Below are positions 55,331-64,000 of a DNA stretch of 64,000 nucleotides, one piece after another (the stretch's first letter is position 1; each line of letters opens with the position of its first letter). The stretch comes from Stenotrophomonas maltophilia (GTDB taxonomy: Bacteria; Pseudomonadota; Gammaproteobacteria; Xanthomonadales; Xanthomonadaceae), in NCBI RefSeq assembly GCF_002138415.1, contig NZ_CP015612.1:784001-848000 (forward strand). Reading direction: 5' to 3'. The position numbers and the translations under genes were made by a program. The notes below the pieces were generated by a model, which saw nothing but the letters and a program-made list of their open reading frames with translations, searched no databases and was not told the DNA's origin.

Positions 55331-56347
55331 ATGAAACTGCGCCTGGCGCTGTCCGCGCTGTTGTCCCTGCCCATGCTTGCCCAGGCCGCGCCGGCCACTT
55401 CGCCGCTGCTGGTCATCCACGGTGGCGCCGGTGTCGAGCGCAAGGACCTGTCGCCGGCCGAGGAAAAGGCAGCACGTGACGCGCTGCGGGCGGCCTTGTT
55501 GAAGGGGCATGCGGAGCTGGCGGCGGGTCGCCCCGCGCTGGCCGCAGTCACCGCCGCGATCACCGTTCTGGAGGACGATCCCACCTTCAACGCCGGCAAG
55601 GGCGCGGTGTTCACCCACGACGGCCACAACGAGCTGGATGCGGCCGTCATGGACGGCGCGAGCCAGGCGGCGGGCGCGGTGGCCGGCGTGCAGCGGGTGC
55701 GCAACCCGATCCAGCTGGCGCAGACCGTGATGCAGAAGTCCAGGCACGTGATGATGGTCGGGCAGGGCGCCGAAGCCTTCGCGGTCGAGCAGGGCATTTC
55801 TCTCGTCGATCCCTCCTACTTCCGTACAGAGAGGCGTTGGCAGCAGCTGCAGCGTGCACTGAAGGAAGAGGCCAGTGGCCAGGCGCATGCCGACCTGGAG
55901 ACTGCAAAGCACTTCGGGACCGTCGGTGCGGTCGCATTGGATGCACAGGGGCACCTGGCCGCCGGTACCTCCACTGGCGGCATGACCAACAAGCGCTATG
56001 GCCGGGTGGGTGACTCGCCGATCATCGGTGCAGGCACCTGGGCCGATGCGCGTTGTGCGGTATCGGGCACCGGCTGGGGCGAGTACTACATCCGCACTGC
56101 GGCCGCGCACGAGATCTGCGCGCGCATGCGCTACCAGGGACAGAGCCCGGAGCAGGCGGGCAAGGGCGTGATCAACGAGACGATTCCGCAGATGGGCGGC
56201 GACGGCGGTGCGATCGTGCTCGCTGCGGACGGGAAAATGGCCACGCCGTTCAACACCCAGGGCATGTATCGGGGCTGGATCGGCGGCGACGGCGTCCCTC
56301 ATGTCGCAATTTTCGCCAACGAGACCCTTGCGGTCCCGGGGCAATAA
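55331..56347 (+). CDS. iaaA: Exported isoaspartyl peptidase / L-asparaginase (Ntn hydrolase)
   Basis: A 338-residue plant-type asparaginase. Signal peptide MKLRLALSALLSLPMLAQA, then LLVIHGGAGVERKDL, the alpha-subunit motif FNAGKGAVFTHDGHNELDA, and the autocleavage/nucleophile Thr197 in HFGTVGAVALD. The beta subunit carries TSTGGMTNKRYGRVGDSPIIGAG. The family cleaves beta-aspartyl dipeptides, the product of cyanophycinase, which lies directly upstream. The gene symbol reflects the family, not proven substrate. Confidence 0.88.
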   Translation: MKLRLALSALLSLPMLAQAAPATSPLLVIHGGAGVERKDLSPAEEKAARDALRAALLKGHAELAAGRPALAAVTAAITVLEDDPTFNAGKGAVFTHDGHNELDAAVMDGASQAAGAVAGVQRVRNPIQLAQTVMQKSRHVMMVGQGAEAFAVEQGISLVDPSYFRTERRWQQLQRALKEEASGQAHADLETAKHFGTVGAVALDAQGHLAAGTSTGGMTNKRYGRVGDSPIIGAGTWADARCAVSGTGWGEYYIRTAAAHEICARMRYQGQSPEQAGKGVINETIPQMGGDGGAIVLAADGKMATPFNTQGMYRGWIGGDGVPHVAIFANETLAVPGQ

Positions 56348-56399
56348 CCTTGCGTATCAATGGGTTTGCGACAGCGTGTGAAAAAAGTGGAAAAAAGCG

Positions 56400-56428
56400 T
56401 TGACAGCCCCCCGTCCCATCAGCAGAAT
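56400..56428 (+). promoter_or_regulatory. Promoter of the tRNA-Tyr/Gly/Thr-tuf transcript
   Basis: A perfect -35 TTGACA (56400-56405), a 17-bp spacer, and -10 CAGAAT (56423-56428), about 57 bp before tRNA-Tyr. A-rich DNA lies just upstream (GAAAAAAGTGGAAAAAAG), like an UP element. Confidence 0.7.
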
Positions 56429-56484
56429 AAGCGGCTCACCACCACACACCGCAACGCTTCGGCGGCAACGGAATGGGGTGGTAA

Positions 56485-56570
56485 GGAGGGATACCCAAGC
56501 GGCCAACGGGGGCAGACTGTAAATCTGCTGGCTTACGCCTTCGGTGGTTCGAATCCACCTCCCTCCACCA
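56485..56570 (+). tRNA. tRNA-Tyr (GUA)
   Basis: An 86-nt class II tRNA with long variable arm and encoded CCA. Acceptor GGAGGGA / TCCCTCC; anticodon GTA in CAGACTGTAAATCTG; T-arm GTGG-TTCGAAT-CCAC. First gene of the tRNA-tuf cluster. Confidence 0.96.
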
Positions 56571-56594
56571 GTTTCACGTTGTGACATTCCCGGC

Positions 56595-56668
<74 letters not shown>

Positions 56669-56717
56669 TTGAATGAACTTTGAATATTATCGAGTTCATG
56701 TCATAATGCAAAACTCG

Positions 56718-56793
<76 letters not shown>

Positions 56794-56834
56794 TCTTAAG
56801 CATCACCTCTCAGACGAATTCGAGATAAGCAGCC

Positions 56835-58025
56835 ATGGCCAAGGGTAAGTTCGAGCGCACCAAGCCGCACGTCAACGTCGGCACCATCGGTCACGTCGAC
56901 CACGGCAAGACCACGCTGACCGCCGCACTGACCAAGATCGGTGCCGAGCGCTTCGGTGGCGAGTTCAAGGACTACTCCTCGATCGACGCCGCGCCGGAAG
57001 AAAAGGCTCGTGGTATCACGATCTCGACCGCGCACGTCGAATACGAATCCCCGGTCCGTCACTACGCCCACGTCGATTGCCCGGGCCATGCTGACTACGT
57101 CAAGAACATGATCACCGGTGCTGCCCAGATGGACGGCGCGATCCTGGTCTGCTCAGCCGCTGACGGCCCGATGCCGCAGACCCGCGAGCACATCCTGCTG
57201 TCGCGTCAGGTCGGCGTGCCGTACATCGTCGTGTTCCTGAACAAGGCCGACATGGTTGACGACGCCGAGCTGCTCGAGCTGGTCGAAATGGAAGTTCGCG
57301 AGCTGCTGAGCAAGTACGACTTCCCGGGCGACGACACCCCGATCATCGCCGGTTCGGCCCGTCTGGCGCTGGAAGGCGACCAGAGCGACATCGGCGTGCC
57401 GGCCATCCTGAAGCTGGTCGACGCCCTGGACAGCTGGATCCCGGAGCCGGAGCGCGCGATCGACAAGCCGTTCCTGATGCCGGTGGAAGACGTGTTCTCG
57501 ATCTCGGGCCGCGGCACCGTGGTGACCGGTCGTATCGAGCGCGGCGTGATCAAGGTTGGCGACGAAATCGAAATCGTCGGCATCCGTCCGGTGCAGAAGA
57601 CCACCGTGACCGGCGTTGAAATGTTCCGCAAGCTGCTGGACCAGGGTCAGGCAGGCGACAACGCTGGCCTGCTGCTGCGCGGCACCAAGCGTGACGACGT
57701 CGAGCGTGGCCAGGTTCTGGCCAAGCCGGGTTCGATCAAGCCGCACACCAAGTTCGAAGGCGAAGTCTACGTCCTGTCGAAGGACGAGGGCGGCCGTCAC
57801 ACCCCGTTCTTCAACGGCTACCGTCCGCAGTTCTACTTCCGCACCACCGACATCACCGGCGCAGCTGCTCTGCCGGAAGGCGTCGAAATGGTGATGCCGG
57901 GTGACAACGTCAAGATGGTCGTCACCCTGATCAACCCGGTGGCAATGGACGAAGGCCTGCGCTTCGCCATCCGCGAAGGCGGTCGTACCGTCGGCGCCGG
58001 CGTGGTCTCGAAGATCATCGAGTAA
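56835..58025 (+). CDS. tuf: Elongation factor Tu
   Basis: A 396-residue GTPase carrying aminoacyl-tRNA to the ribosome. G1 is [14 protein letters not shown]3 is [12 protein letters not shown] and G4 is NKADMVDD; all three domains are complete. The tRNA-Tyr-Gly-Thr-tuf-tRNA-Trp-secE-nusG order is that of tufB in Gammaproteobacteria. A second tuf near fusA is expected outside this window. Confidence 0.98.
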   Translation: MAKGKFERTKPHVNVGTIGHVDHGKTTLTAALTKIGAERFGGEFKDYSSIDAAPEEKARGITISTAHVEYESPVRHYAHVDCPGHADYVKNMITGAAQMDGAILVCSAADGPMPQTREHILLSRQVGVPYIVVFLNKADMVDDAELLELVEMEVRELLSKYDFPGDDTPIIAGSARLALEGDQSDIGVPAILKLVDALDSWIPEPERAIDKPFLMPVEDVFSISGRGTVVTGRIERGVIKVGDEIEIVGIRPVQKTTVTGVEMFRKLLDQGQAGDNAGLLLRGTKRDDVERGQVLAKPGSIKPHTKFEGEVYVLSKDEGGRHTPFFNGYRPQFYFRTTDITGAAALPEGVEMVMPGDNVKMVVTLINPVAMDEGLRFAIREGGRTVGAGVVSKIIE

Positions 58026-58127
58026 GCCTGCAGTACCGGTGGTTGCATAGCGCCGCCGGTTACGCGAATGGCGGGCCGGGAACCTCGGTCCGCCTTCGCC
58101 GTCTAAGGGAAGGCAAGTTTTCAACGT

Positions 58128-58203
<76 letters not shown>

Positions 58204-58252
58204 TCTGCCCACCTTATCCAGCGGCCTGGGCCGCTAAAGCAGACACAGCCTG

Positions 58253-58666
58253 ATGAATAGCAAGATCGAACACTCCAAGGACAACTCCGCCAACGGTGGA
58301 GATATCGTCAAGTATGTCGCCGCATCGCTGCTGGTGCTGGCCGGTCTGTTCGTCTGGTTCTGGTTCTCCGCCGACTCTGGTCGCGCTGCCCAGCTGGGCG
58401 CGTGGGCAGGTCAGTTGCGTGCGTTGGCGGTTGTGGTCGGCCTGGTTGGCGGTATCGGCGTGTTCATGCTGACCGGCAAGGGGCGCGACACCCGCGAATT
58501 CCTCTCCGAGTCGCGCTTTGAACTGCGCAAGGTGGTCTGGCCGACGCGCCAGGAAGCCATTCGCATGACGTGGGTCGTGATCGTCGTGGTGCTCATCCTC
58601 AGCCTGTTGCTGGGTGGCTTCGACTTCCTGATCCAGAAACTGACTCAGTGGTTCCTGAGCCGCTAA
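58253..58666 (+). CDS. secE: Preprotein translocase subunit SecE
   Basis: A 137-residue inner-membrane protein of the three-helix enterobacterial type: two N-terminal helices ([34 protein letters not shown]). The conserved amphipathic stretch [15 protein letters not shown] and the essential last helix ([19 protein letters not shown]) follow. It is part of SecYEG and lies 10 bp before nusG. Confidence 0.95.
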   Translation: MNSKIEHSKDNSANGGDIVKYVAASLLVLAGLFVWFWFSADSGRAAQLGAWAGQLRALAVVVGLVGGIGVFMLTGKGRDTREFLSESRFELRKVVWPTRQEAIRMTWVVIVVVLILSLLLGGFDFLIQKLTQWFLSR

Positions 58667-58676
58667 GGAGAATTGC

Positions 58677-59237
58677 ATGAAGCGTTGGTACGTCGTTCAC
58701 GCCTATTCGGGCTTCGAGAAGTCGGTGGCGCAGGCTCTGCGCGATCGCATCGTCCGTGACGGCATGGAAGAGCGCTTCGGCGACGTCCTGGTCCCGACCG
58801 AAGAAGTGGTCGAGATGCGCGCTGGCCAGAAGCGCCGCTCCGAGCGCAAGTTCTTCCCGGGTTACGTGCTGGTCCAGATCGAGACCCACGAAGAGGCCGG
58901 TATTCCGCGCATCGACAACGAAAGCTGGCACCTGGTCAAGGAAACCCCGCGCGTGATGGGCTTCATCGGCGGCACCGCCGACCGTCCGCTGCCGATCGCC
59001 GATTCCGAGGCCGAAGCCATCCTGAATCGCGTTCAGGAAGGTGTCGAGAAGCCGCGTCCGAAGGTGCTGTTCGAGCCGGGCCAGATGGTCCGCGTCACCG
59101 ACGGCCCGTTCAACGATTTCAATGGCGTCGTCGAAGAAGTCAACTACGAGAAGAGCCGCCTGCGCGTCTCGGTGCTGATCTTCGGTCGTGCCACTCCGGT
59201 CGAACTCGAGTTCGGCCAGGTCGAAAAGGCCGTCTGA
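58677..59237 (+). CDS. nusG: Transcription termination/antitermination protein NusG
   Basis: A 186-residue protein with the NGN domain ([34 protein letters not shown]) and the C-terminal KOW motif ([24 protein letters not shown]). It couples RNA polymerase to Rho or the ribosome. A SMAG copy and an intrinsic terminator follow. Confidence 0.97.
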   Translation: MKRWYVVHAYSGFEKSVAQALRDRIVRDGMEERFGDVLVPTEEVVEMRAGQKRRSERKFFPGYVLVQIETHEEAGIPRIDNESWHLVKETPRVMGFIGGTADRPLPIADSEAEAILNRVQEGVEKPRPKVLFEPGQMVRVTDGPFNDFNGVVEEVNYEKSRLRVSVLIFGRATPVELEFGQVEKAV

Positions 59238-59248
59238 TCCGGCCGTGG

Positions 59249-59308
59249 GTCGAGCAGGCTCGACCGCTACGGGACCAGAAACCGGGCGCTGCCCGGTTTC
59301 TCTCGTTT
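59249..59308 (+). terminator. SMAG palindrome and intrinsic terminator after nusG
   Basis: GTCGAGCAGGCTCGACCGCTAC at 59249-59270 (22 bases, read as two short blocks) is a SMAG-type palindrome. It is followed by the 10-bp stem GAAACCGGGC / GCCCGGTTTC at 59278-59300 and TCTCGTTT. Confidence 0.75.
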
Positions 59309-59340
59309 ACGTGCCGCTTCAGGCATGTGAAGAAAAAACC

Positions 59341-59459
59341 TGATATAGTGCGCGGCTCCCCGCTGGGAAGCCAGCAGGACGAGGCCGCCGCAAGGTGGCC
59401 TTCAGCATGATTTCAAAACGCGATGCCGGGACGCGTGATTCCCGGTCCGATGGGGAGCC
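59341..59459 (+). promoter_or_regulatory. rplKA promoter and structured leader
   Basis: An extended -10, TGATATAGT, at 59341-59349 with no clear -35. The leader then has GGCTCCCC (59354-59361) able to pair with GGGGAGCC (59452-59459), enclosing about 90 nt of smaller hairpins. In E. coli, L1 represses rplKA by binding its leader; the same control is inferred here. Confidence 0.5.
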
Positions 59460-59496
59460 TGTTGTCGAAAGGCGCTAGCACCCGGAGAGTACTCAC

Positions 59497-59925
59497 ATGG
59501 CAAAGAAAGTTGTCGGTTACATCAAGCTGCAGGTGAAGGCCGGTCAGGCCAACCCCTCGCCGCCGGTCGGTCCTGCGCTGGGTCAGCGCGGTCTGAACAT
59601 CATGGAATTCTGCAAGGCGTTCAACGCTGCCACGCAGAAGCTCGAGCCGGGTCTGCCGGTTCCGGTGATCATCACGGCCTACTCGGACCGTACGTTCACC
59701 TTCATCACCAAGAGCACCCCGGCCACCACCCTGCTGAAGAAGGCCGCTGGCATCTCGTCGGGCTCCAAGCGCCCGAACACCGAGAAGGTCGGCAAGGTCA
59801 CCCGTAAGCAGCTGGAAGAGATCGCCAAGGCGAAGGAACCGGATCTGACTGCCGCCGATCTGGACGCCGCCGTGCGTACCATCGCTGGCTCTGCCCGTTC
59901 CATGGGCCTCGTGGTGGAGGGTTAA
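59497..59925 (+). CDS. rplK: 50S ribosomal protein L11
   Basis: A 142-residue protein. The N-terminal domain [20 protein letters not shown] with the conserved proline pair and the C-terminal rRNA-binding domain ([18 protein letters not shown]) are complete. It is part of the GTPase-associated centre with L10 and L7/L12 below. rplA follows 4 bp later. Confidence 0.98.
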   Translation: MAKKVVGYIKLQVKAGQANPSPPVGPALGQRGLNIMEFCKAFNAATQKLEPGLPVPVIITAYSDRTFTFITKSTPATTLLKKAAGISSGSKRPNTEKVGKVTRKQLEEIAKAKEPDLTAADLDAAVRTIAGSARSMGLVVEG

Positions 59926-59929
59926 TAAG

Positions 59930-60628
59930 ATGGCACAGACCAAGCGTGAGAAGGCCATCAAGGCCGCCGTCGTTCCGGGCAAGGCATACGCCTTCGAGGA
60001 CGCGATCAACATCCTGAAGAGCGCCACCAAGGCCAAGTTCGTCGAGTCGATCGACGTTGCTGTGCGCCTGGGCGTCGATGCGAAGAAGTCCGACCAGCAG
60101 GTCCGTGGCTCCACCGTGCTGCCGGCCGGTACCGGCAAGTCGGTCCGCGTCGCCGTGTTCGCTCCGGCCGGTGCCAAGGCTGACGAAGCCCTGGCCGCTG
60201 GCGCCGAAGCCGTCGGTATGGATGATCTGGCCGAGAAGATGCAGGCCGGCGATCTGAACTACGACGTCGTCATCGCGACCCCGGACGCCATGCGCGTCGT
60301 CGGTAAGCTGGGTACCGTGCTGGGCCCGCGCGGCCTGATGCCGAACCCGAAGGTCGGCACCGTTTCCCCGAACCCGGGTGAAGCCGTGAAGAACGCCAAG
60401 TCGGGTCAGGTCCGTTACCGCACCGACAAGGCCGGCATCATCCACTGCACCATCGGCAAGGCCGACTTCGCCGAAGACGCGCTGAAGTCGAACCTGACCG
60501 CGCTGCTGCTGGACCTGATCAAGGCCAAGCCGGCCACCTCGAAGGGCACCTACCTGCAGAAGGTTTCGGTCAGCTCGACGATGGGCCCGGGCGTCACCGT
60601 CGACCAGTCGTCGCTGACCCTGAAGTAA
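59930..60628 (+). CDS. rplA: 50S ribosomal protein L1
   Basis: A 232-residue L1-stalk protein, also the translational repressor of rplKA in E. coli. Motifs are KVGTVSPN and [11 protein letters not shown], with [25 protein letters not shown] at the end. Co-transcribed with rplK. Confidence 0.98.
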   Translation: MAQTKREKAIKAAVVPGKAYAFEDAINILKSATKAKFVESIDVAVRLGVDAKKSDQQVRGSTVLPAGTGKSVRVAVFAPAGAKADEALAAGAEAVGMDDLAEKMQAGDLNYDVVIATPDAMRVVGKLGTVLGPRGLMPNPKVGTVSPNPGEAVKNAKSGQVRYRTDKAGIIHCTIGKADFAEDALKSNLTALLLDLIKAKPATSKGTYLQKVSVSSTMGPGVTVDQSSLTLK

Positions 60629-60639
60629 TTGTTTCAAGC

Positions 60640-60666
60640 GGTCACGGTACCTTCGGTGCCGTGACC
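60640..60666 (+). terminator. Hairpin after rplA
   Basis: The 12-bp stem GGTCACGGTACC / GGTGCCGTGACC with loop TTC and one T-G pair, 11 bp after the rplA stop. There is no U-tract. It separates rplKA from rplJL. Confidence 0.6.
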
Positions 60667-61011
60667 GTGACATTTGAAGGCATCGCTGGCAGTGCATCGC
60701 CCGCGGTAGCCGTCAAAGACCGCAGGCGCGGTCGTGGCAATACCGGCGACGGGCACGGAAGCTCGATCTGGCAAGGAGTCGCCGCCGGAGCAGTCATGAG
60801 CGCTTAATCGATTCCCCGGAATCACCCTGCGTAGATGGTGCCCTTCTGGAGTTTTTCTGGTTCACGCACGTCTGGGATTTCCCTGATTGCCTCCAGGTCT
60901 GGAACGGCCCACCCCCGGAACATCATCCCGATGTTCCCGGCGTCCAGGACGGATGCCGCACAGGACCGCACACGGCAGGAGCCGTAAGCGGAGTTCAATA
61001 GGAGGAGTGCA
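60667..61011 (+). promoter_or_regulatory. rplJL leader region
   Basis: A 345-bp non-coding stretch before rplJ. Its position fits the rplJ promoter and the L10 leader, the mRNA structure bound by L10-(L7/L12) in many bacteria. Small hairpins such as GACCGCAGGCGCGGTC (near 60718) are visible, but I could not match the L10-leader consensus by eye. GGAGGAG just before the ATG is the ribosome site. Confidence 0.4.
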
Positions 61012-61548
61012 ATGGCTCTCAATCTGTCCCAGAAGCAAGAAGTAGTCGCCGAGCTGGCAGACGTCGCCGCCAAGGCCCACTCCTTGATCGCAGCCGAATA
61101 CGCTGGCACCACGGTCGCCCAGATGACCGCGATGCGCAAGCAGGCTCGTGAAACCGGTGTTTTCTTGAAGGTTGTCAAGAACACCCTGGCTTCGCGCGCC
61201 GTTGAAGGCACCGAGTTCGCAGTCGCCCAGGACCAGATGGTTGGTCCGCTGCTGTACGCGTTCTCGCTCGAGGAGCCCGGCGCTGCCGGTCGCCTGATCA
61301 AGGAAGCCGCCAAGGGCAACGACAAGCTGAAGGCTAAGGTCGTCGCCATCGGTGGCGAAGTGTTCCCGGCAAGCCACGTCGAAGTGCTGGCCTCGCTGCC
61401 GACCCGCGACCAGGCCCTGGCCATGCTGGCCCGCGTCCTGACCGAGCCGGTCACGATGTTTGCCCGCGCCATCAAGGCCGTTGGCGAGAAGCAGGGTGGT
61501 GGCGACGTCGCCGCCGACGCTGCCGAGCCGGCCGCCGAGACCGCCTGA
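61012..61548 (+). CDS. rplJ: 50S ribosomal protein L10
   Basis: A 178-residue protein. The N-terminal rRNA-binding part ([36 protein letters not shown]) and the C-terminal helix that carries L7/L12 dimers are present, ending in an Ala-rich acidic tail. Probably autoregulates its own operon. rplL follows 63 bp later. Confidence 0.98.
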   Translation: MALNLSQKQEVVAELADVAAKAHSLIAAEYAGTTVAQMTAMRKQARETGVFLKVVKNTLASRAVEGTEFAVAQDQMVGPLLYAFSLEEPGAAGRLIKEAAKGNDKLKAKVVAIGGEVFPASHVEVLASLPTRDQALAMLARVLTEPVTMFARAIKAVGEKQGGGDVAADAAEPAAETA

Positions 61549-61611
61549 GTTTCGACTTACCGTGGTTCCTGACGGAACCTCAACCCAGAAAATCATCCAA
61601 AGGTATTAATC

Positions 61612-61980
61612 ATGTCCCTTACCAACGAACAGATCGTCGACGCCATCGCCGAGAAGTCCCTGATGGAAGTGATGGAGCTGGTCAAGGCCATCGAAGAGAA
61701 GTTCGGCGTCTCCGCCGCTGCTCCGGTTGCCGTGGCTGCTGCCGCTGGCCCGGCCGCTGCTGTTGAAGAGCAGACCGAGTTCACCGTCACCCTGAAGTCG
61801 GCCGGCGACAAGAAGGTCGAAGTCATCAAGGCCGTCCGCGCCATCACCGGCCTGGGCCTGAAGGAAGCGAAGGACCTGGCCGAAGCCGGTGGCGTCCTGA
61901 AGGAAGGCGCTTCGAAGGACGACGCCGAGAAGATGAAGAAGGACCTGGAAGCTGCTGGCGCGACTGTCGAAGTCAAGTAA
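61612..61980 (+). CDS. rplL: 50S ribosomal protein L7/L12
   Basis: A 122-residue stalk protein. N-terminal dimerisation part ([21 protein letters not shown]), Ala/Gly hinge, and C-terminal factor-binding domain ([23 protein letters not shown]). Highly expressed codon usage. Confidence 0.98.
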   Translation: MSLTNEQIVDAIAEKSLMEVMELVKAIEEKFGVSAAAPVAVAAAAGPAAAVEEQTEFTVTLKSAGDKKVEVIKAVRAITGLGLKEAKDLAEAGGVLKEGASKDDAEKMKKDLEAAGATVEVK

Positions 61981-62021
61981 GCAGTTACCTTGCATCGTCA
62001 CCGATTCACGGCGATGCAGCC

Positions 62022-62049
62022 AAGGCTGGGGGCGTAAGCCCCCGGCCTT
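62022..62049 (+). promoter_or_regulatory. Attenuator hairpin between rplL and rpoB
   Basis: The 12-bp stem AAGGCTGGGGGC / GCCCCCGGCCTT (one T-G pair, loop GTAA) is followed by TGGTCGTTGTTG. An rplL-rpoB attenuator is known at this position in E. coli; partial termination here is inferred. Confidence 0.65.
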
Positions 62050-62068
62050 TGGTCGTTGTTGCAGTGTT

Positions 62069-62091
62069 GTAGATCCACGCCACGCGTGGAT
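62069..62091 (+). repeat. SMAG/REP palindrome inside the rplL-rpoB gap
   Basis: GTAGATCCACGCCACGCGTG then GAT, within the essential ribosomal protein/RNA polymerase operon. Confidence 0.75.
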
Positions 62092-62186
62092 GTAACGAGC
62101 GGCAAAAAGCCCAACACGGGCTGCGGTCAGACCCCGGCAGGCCAGCGCAGAGCGCGGCAGCGGGGGAGTGGATGCAGACGAGTTGG

Positions 62187-62245
62187 CAGTTGGAAGTAGC
62201 GGGAGAAGGCGTGCTGGTGCCGGCAATACCAGCGACTTCCAACTG
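62187..62245 (+). promoter_or_regulatory. Two-tier hairpin in the rpoB leader
   Basis: CAGTTGGAAGT (62187-62197) pairs perfectly with ACTTCCAACTG (62235-62245). Inside it GCTGGT pairs with ACCAGC (62213-62233). It lies about 60 nt before rpoB. E. coli has an RNase III processing hairpin in this gap; a similar role is inferred. Confidence 0.55.
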
Positions 62246-62306
62246 ACAATTTCAAGTTCCCTTCGGATCGTGGGCGCACGATCCGCACAACAAGGTGGAA
62301 GACCTC

Positions 62307-64000
62307 ATGACGTCCTATTCGTTCACCGAAAAAAAGCGTATCCGCAAGGATTTCGGCAAGCAGCGCTCGATTCTCGAAGTGCCGTTCCTGCTGGCCATCC
62401 AGGTGGATTCCTATCGTGAATTCCTGCAGGAAAACGTCGATCCGGCCAAGCGCACGGACCACGGCCTGCACGCTGCGCTGAAGTCGGTCTTCCCGATCGC
62501 CAGCTACAGCGGCAACGCTGCCCTGGAATACGTCGGCTACAAGCTGGGCGAGCCGGTCTTCGACGAGCGTGAGTGCCGCCAGCGTGGCATGAGCTACGGC
62601 GCCCCGCTGCGCGTGACCGTGCGCCTGGTGATCTACGACCGTGAGTCGTCGACCAAGGCCATCAAGTACGTGAAGGAGCAGGAGGTCTATCTGGGCGAAA
62701 TCCCGCTGATGACCGAGAACGGCACCTTCATCGTCAACGGCACCGAGCGCGTCATTGTCTCGCAGCTGCACCGCTCGCCGGGTGTGTTCTTCGACCACGA
62801 TCGTGGCAAGACCCACAGCTCGGGCAAGCTGCTGTACAGCGCCCGCATCATTCCTTACCGCGGTTCCTGGCTGGACTTCGAGTTCGACCCGAAGGACGCG
62901 CTGTTCACCCGTATCGACCGTCGCCGCAAGCTGCCGGTGTCGATCCTGCTGCGCGCGCTTGGCTACAGCAACGAAGAGATGCTGGCCGAGTTCTTCGAGA
63001 TCAACACCTTCCACATCAACCCGGATGAAGGCGTCCAGCTGGAGCTGGTGCCGGAGCGCCTGCGTGGCGAAACCCTGGGCTTCGACCTCGCCGACGGCGA
63101 CAAGGTCATCGTGGAAGCCGGCAAGCGCATCACCGCGCGCCATATCAAGCAGCTGGAAGCCTCGGGCATCGCCGCCCTGGCCGTGCCGGACGACTACATC
63201 GTCGGCCGCATCCTGTCGCACGACGTGGTCGATGCTTCGACCGGCGAACTGCTGGCGCAGGCCAATGACGAGATCACCGACGAGCAGCTGCAGGCCTTCC
63301 GCAAGGCCGGGGTGGATGCCGTGGGCACCCTGTGGGTGAACGATCTGGATCGTGGCCCGTACCTGTCCAACACCCTGCGCATCGACCCGACCAAGACCCA
63401 GCTGGAAGCCCTGGTCGAGATCTACCGCATGATGCGTCCGGGCGAGCCGCCGACCAAGGACGCCGCGCAGAACCTGTTCCACAACCTGTTCTTCACCTTC
63501 GAGCGCTACGACCTGTCCGCGGTCGGCCGCATGAAGTTCAACCGTCGCGTGGGCCGCAAGGAAACCACCGGCGAAGCCGTGCTGTATGACCGCAAGTACT
63601 ACGGTGAGCGCAACGACGAAGAGTCCAAGCGCCTGGTCGCCGCCCATGGCGACAGCTCCGACATCCTGGACGTGATCAAGGTCCTGACCGAGATCCGCAA
63701 CGGTCGCGGCGTGGTCGATGACATCGACCACCTGGGCAACCGTCGCGTGCGTTCGGTCGGTGAAATGGCCGAGAACGTGTTCCGCGTGGGCCTGGTCCGC
63801 GTCGAGCGCGCGGTCAAGGAGCGCCTGTCGATGGCGGAGTCGGAAGGCCTGACCCCGCAGGAACTGATCAACGCCAAGCCGGTCGCCGCTGCCATCAAGG
63901 AGTTCTTCGGCTCCTCGCAGCTGTCGCAGTTCATGGACCAGAACAACCCGCTGTCGGAAGTGACCCACAAGCGTCGCGTCTCGGCCCTGGGCCCGGGCGG
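62307..64000 (+). CDS. rpoB: RNA polymerase beta subunit RpoB (3' part missing)
   Basis: The first 564 residues of beta, running off the window end. Protrusion and lobe regions are normal ([43 protein letters not shown]). The last residues are the rifampicin cluster [18 protein letters not shown], then [13 protein letters not shown]. The residues equivalent to E. coli Asp516, His526 and Ser531 are wild type. ATG 62307 follows AAGGTGGAAG. Confidence 0.97.
   Translation, partial: MTSYSFTEKKRIRKDFGKQRSILEVPFLLAIQVDSYREFLQENVDPAKRTDHGLHAALKSVFPIASYSGNAALEYVGYKLGEPVFDERECRQRGMSYGAPLRVTVRLVIYDRESSTKAIKYVKEQEVYLGEIPLMTENGTFIVNGTERVIVSQLHRSPGVFFDHDRGKTHSSGKLLYSARIIPYRGSWLDFEFDPKDALFTRIDRRRKLPVSILLRALGYSNEEMLAEFFEINTFHINPDEGVQLELVPERLRGETLGFDLADGDKVIVEAGKRITARHIKQLEASGIAALAVPDDYIVGRILSHDVVDASTGELLAQANDEITDEQLQAFRKAGVDAVGTLWVNDLDRGPYLSNTLRIDPTKTQLEALVEIYRMMRPGEPPTKDAAQNLFHNLFFTFERYDLSAVGRMKFNRRVGRKETTGEAVLYDRKYYGERNDEESKRLVAAHGDSSDILDVIKVLTEIRNGRGVVDDIDHLGNRRVRSVGEMAENVFRVGLVRVERAVKERLSMAESEGLTPQELINAKPVAAAIKEFFGSSQLSQFMDQNNPLSEVTHKRRVSALGPG

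Overview
The window is a gene-dense, high-GC chromosomal segment of a gammaproteobacterium of the Xanthomonadaceae, most likely the Stenotrophomonas maltophilia complex. The evidence is the ahpC-ahpF-oxyR order, a 568-residue XcOGT-like glycosyltransferase, an S8 protease with a C-terminal PPC domain, and many short palindromes starting with GTAG, the repetitive extragenic palindromes known from S. maltophilia (SMAG/REP). I see no IS element, prophage, integron, rRNA operon or CRISPR array. The accessory content is in the intergenic repeats and a few small loci.

Layout. 1-2340: end of ubiH and ubiI (ubiquinone hydroxylation). 2552-7924 (minus): EF-hand protein, rlmM, a nucleoside deaminase, two uncharacterised proteins, glnS. 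8140-9099 (plus): DUF2007 protein and msrA. 9766-14729 (minus): tal, rnk, then oxyR, ahpF and ahpC, with a two-part OxyR site upstream of ahpC. 15083-16930: prmC and a proline iminopeptidase. 17128-20205: LysR regulator divergent from a DHA2 MFS exporter that is coupled to a small unknown gene. 20289-23176 (minus): four overlapping genes (nitroreductase, 5'-3' exonuclease, NUDIX, N-formylglutamate amidohydrolase family). 23490-30237: a DUF1631 protein and pntAA / pntAB-pntB, split by an opposite-strand sigma factor, DUF3619-like and DUF3106 cassette. 30293-38237: membrane protein, sufT, ilvE, secreted S8 protease, one-domain asparaginase, DUF2069, wrbA, yihY and a TlpA-like lipoprotein. 38771-43655 (minus): ppk2, OGT homologue, prfA, hemA. 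43710-50707 (plus): TPR protein, lolB, ispE, tRNA-Gln, prs, rplY, pth, ychF.

51297-56347: a candidate cyanophycin (or isoaspartyl-peptide) utilisation locus. A TonB-dependent receptor is divergent from an exported cyanophycinase-like S51 peptidase and an exported isoaspartyl peptidase/asparaginase, with a LacI-type palindrome between them. 56485 to the end: the classical translation/transcription block tRNA-Tyr, tRNA-Gly, tRNA-Thr, tuf, tRNA-Trp, secE, nusG, rplK, rplA, rplJ, rplL and the first third of rpoB, which is cut by the window end inside the rifampicin region.

The least explained sequences are non-coding. (1) Four copies of a roughly 100-nt nested palindrome share a conserved 52-nt core, while the 23-26 bp outer arms differ between copies yet stay complementary. 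They form two inverted pairs, at 9180-9673 and 38314-38692. (2) Three ungapped 103-nt repeats at 50769-51146 each carry facing DnaA-box-like 9-mers. (3) Three copies of a 38-41 nt perfect or near-perfect hairpin begin GGGG(T/G)C. (4) SMAG repeats supply the TAG stop codon of three genes.
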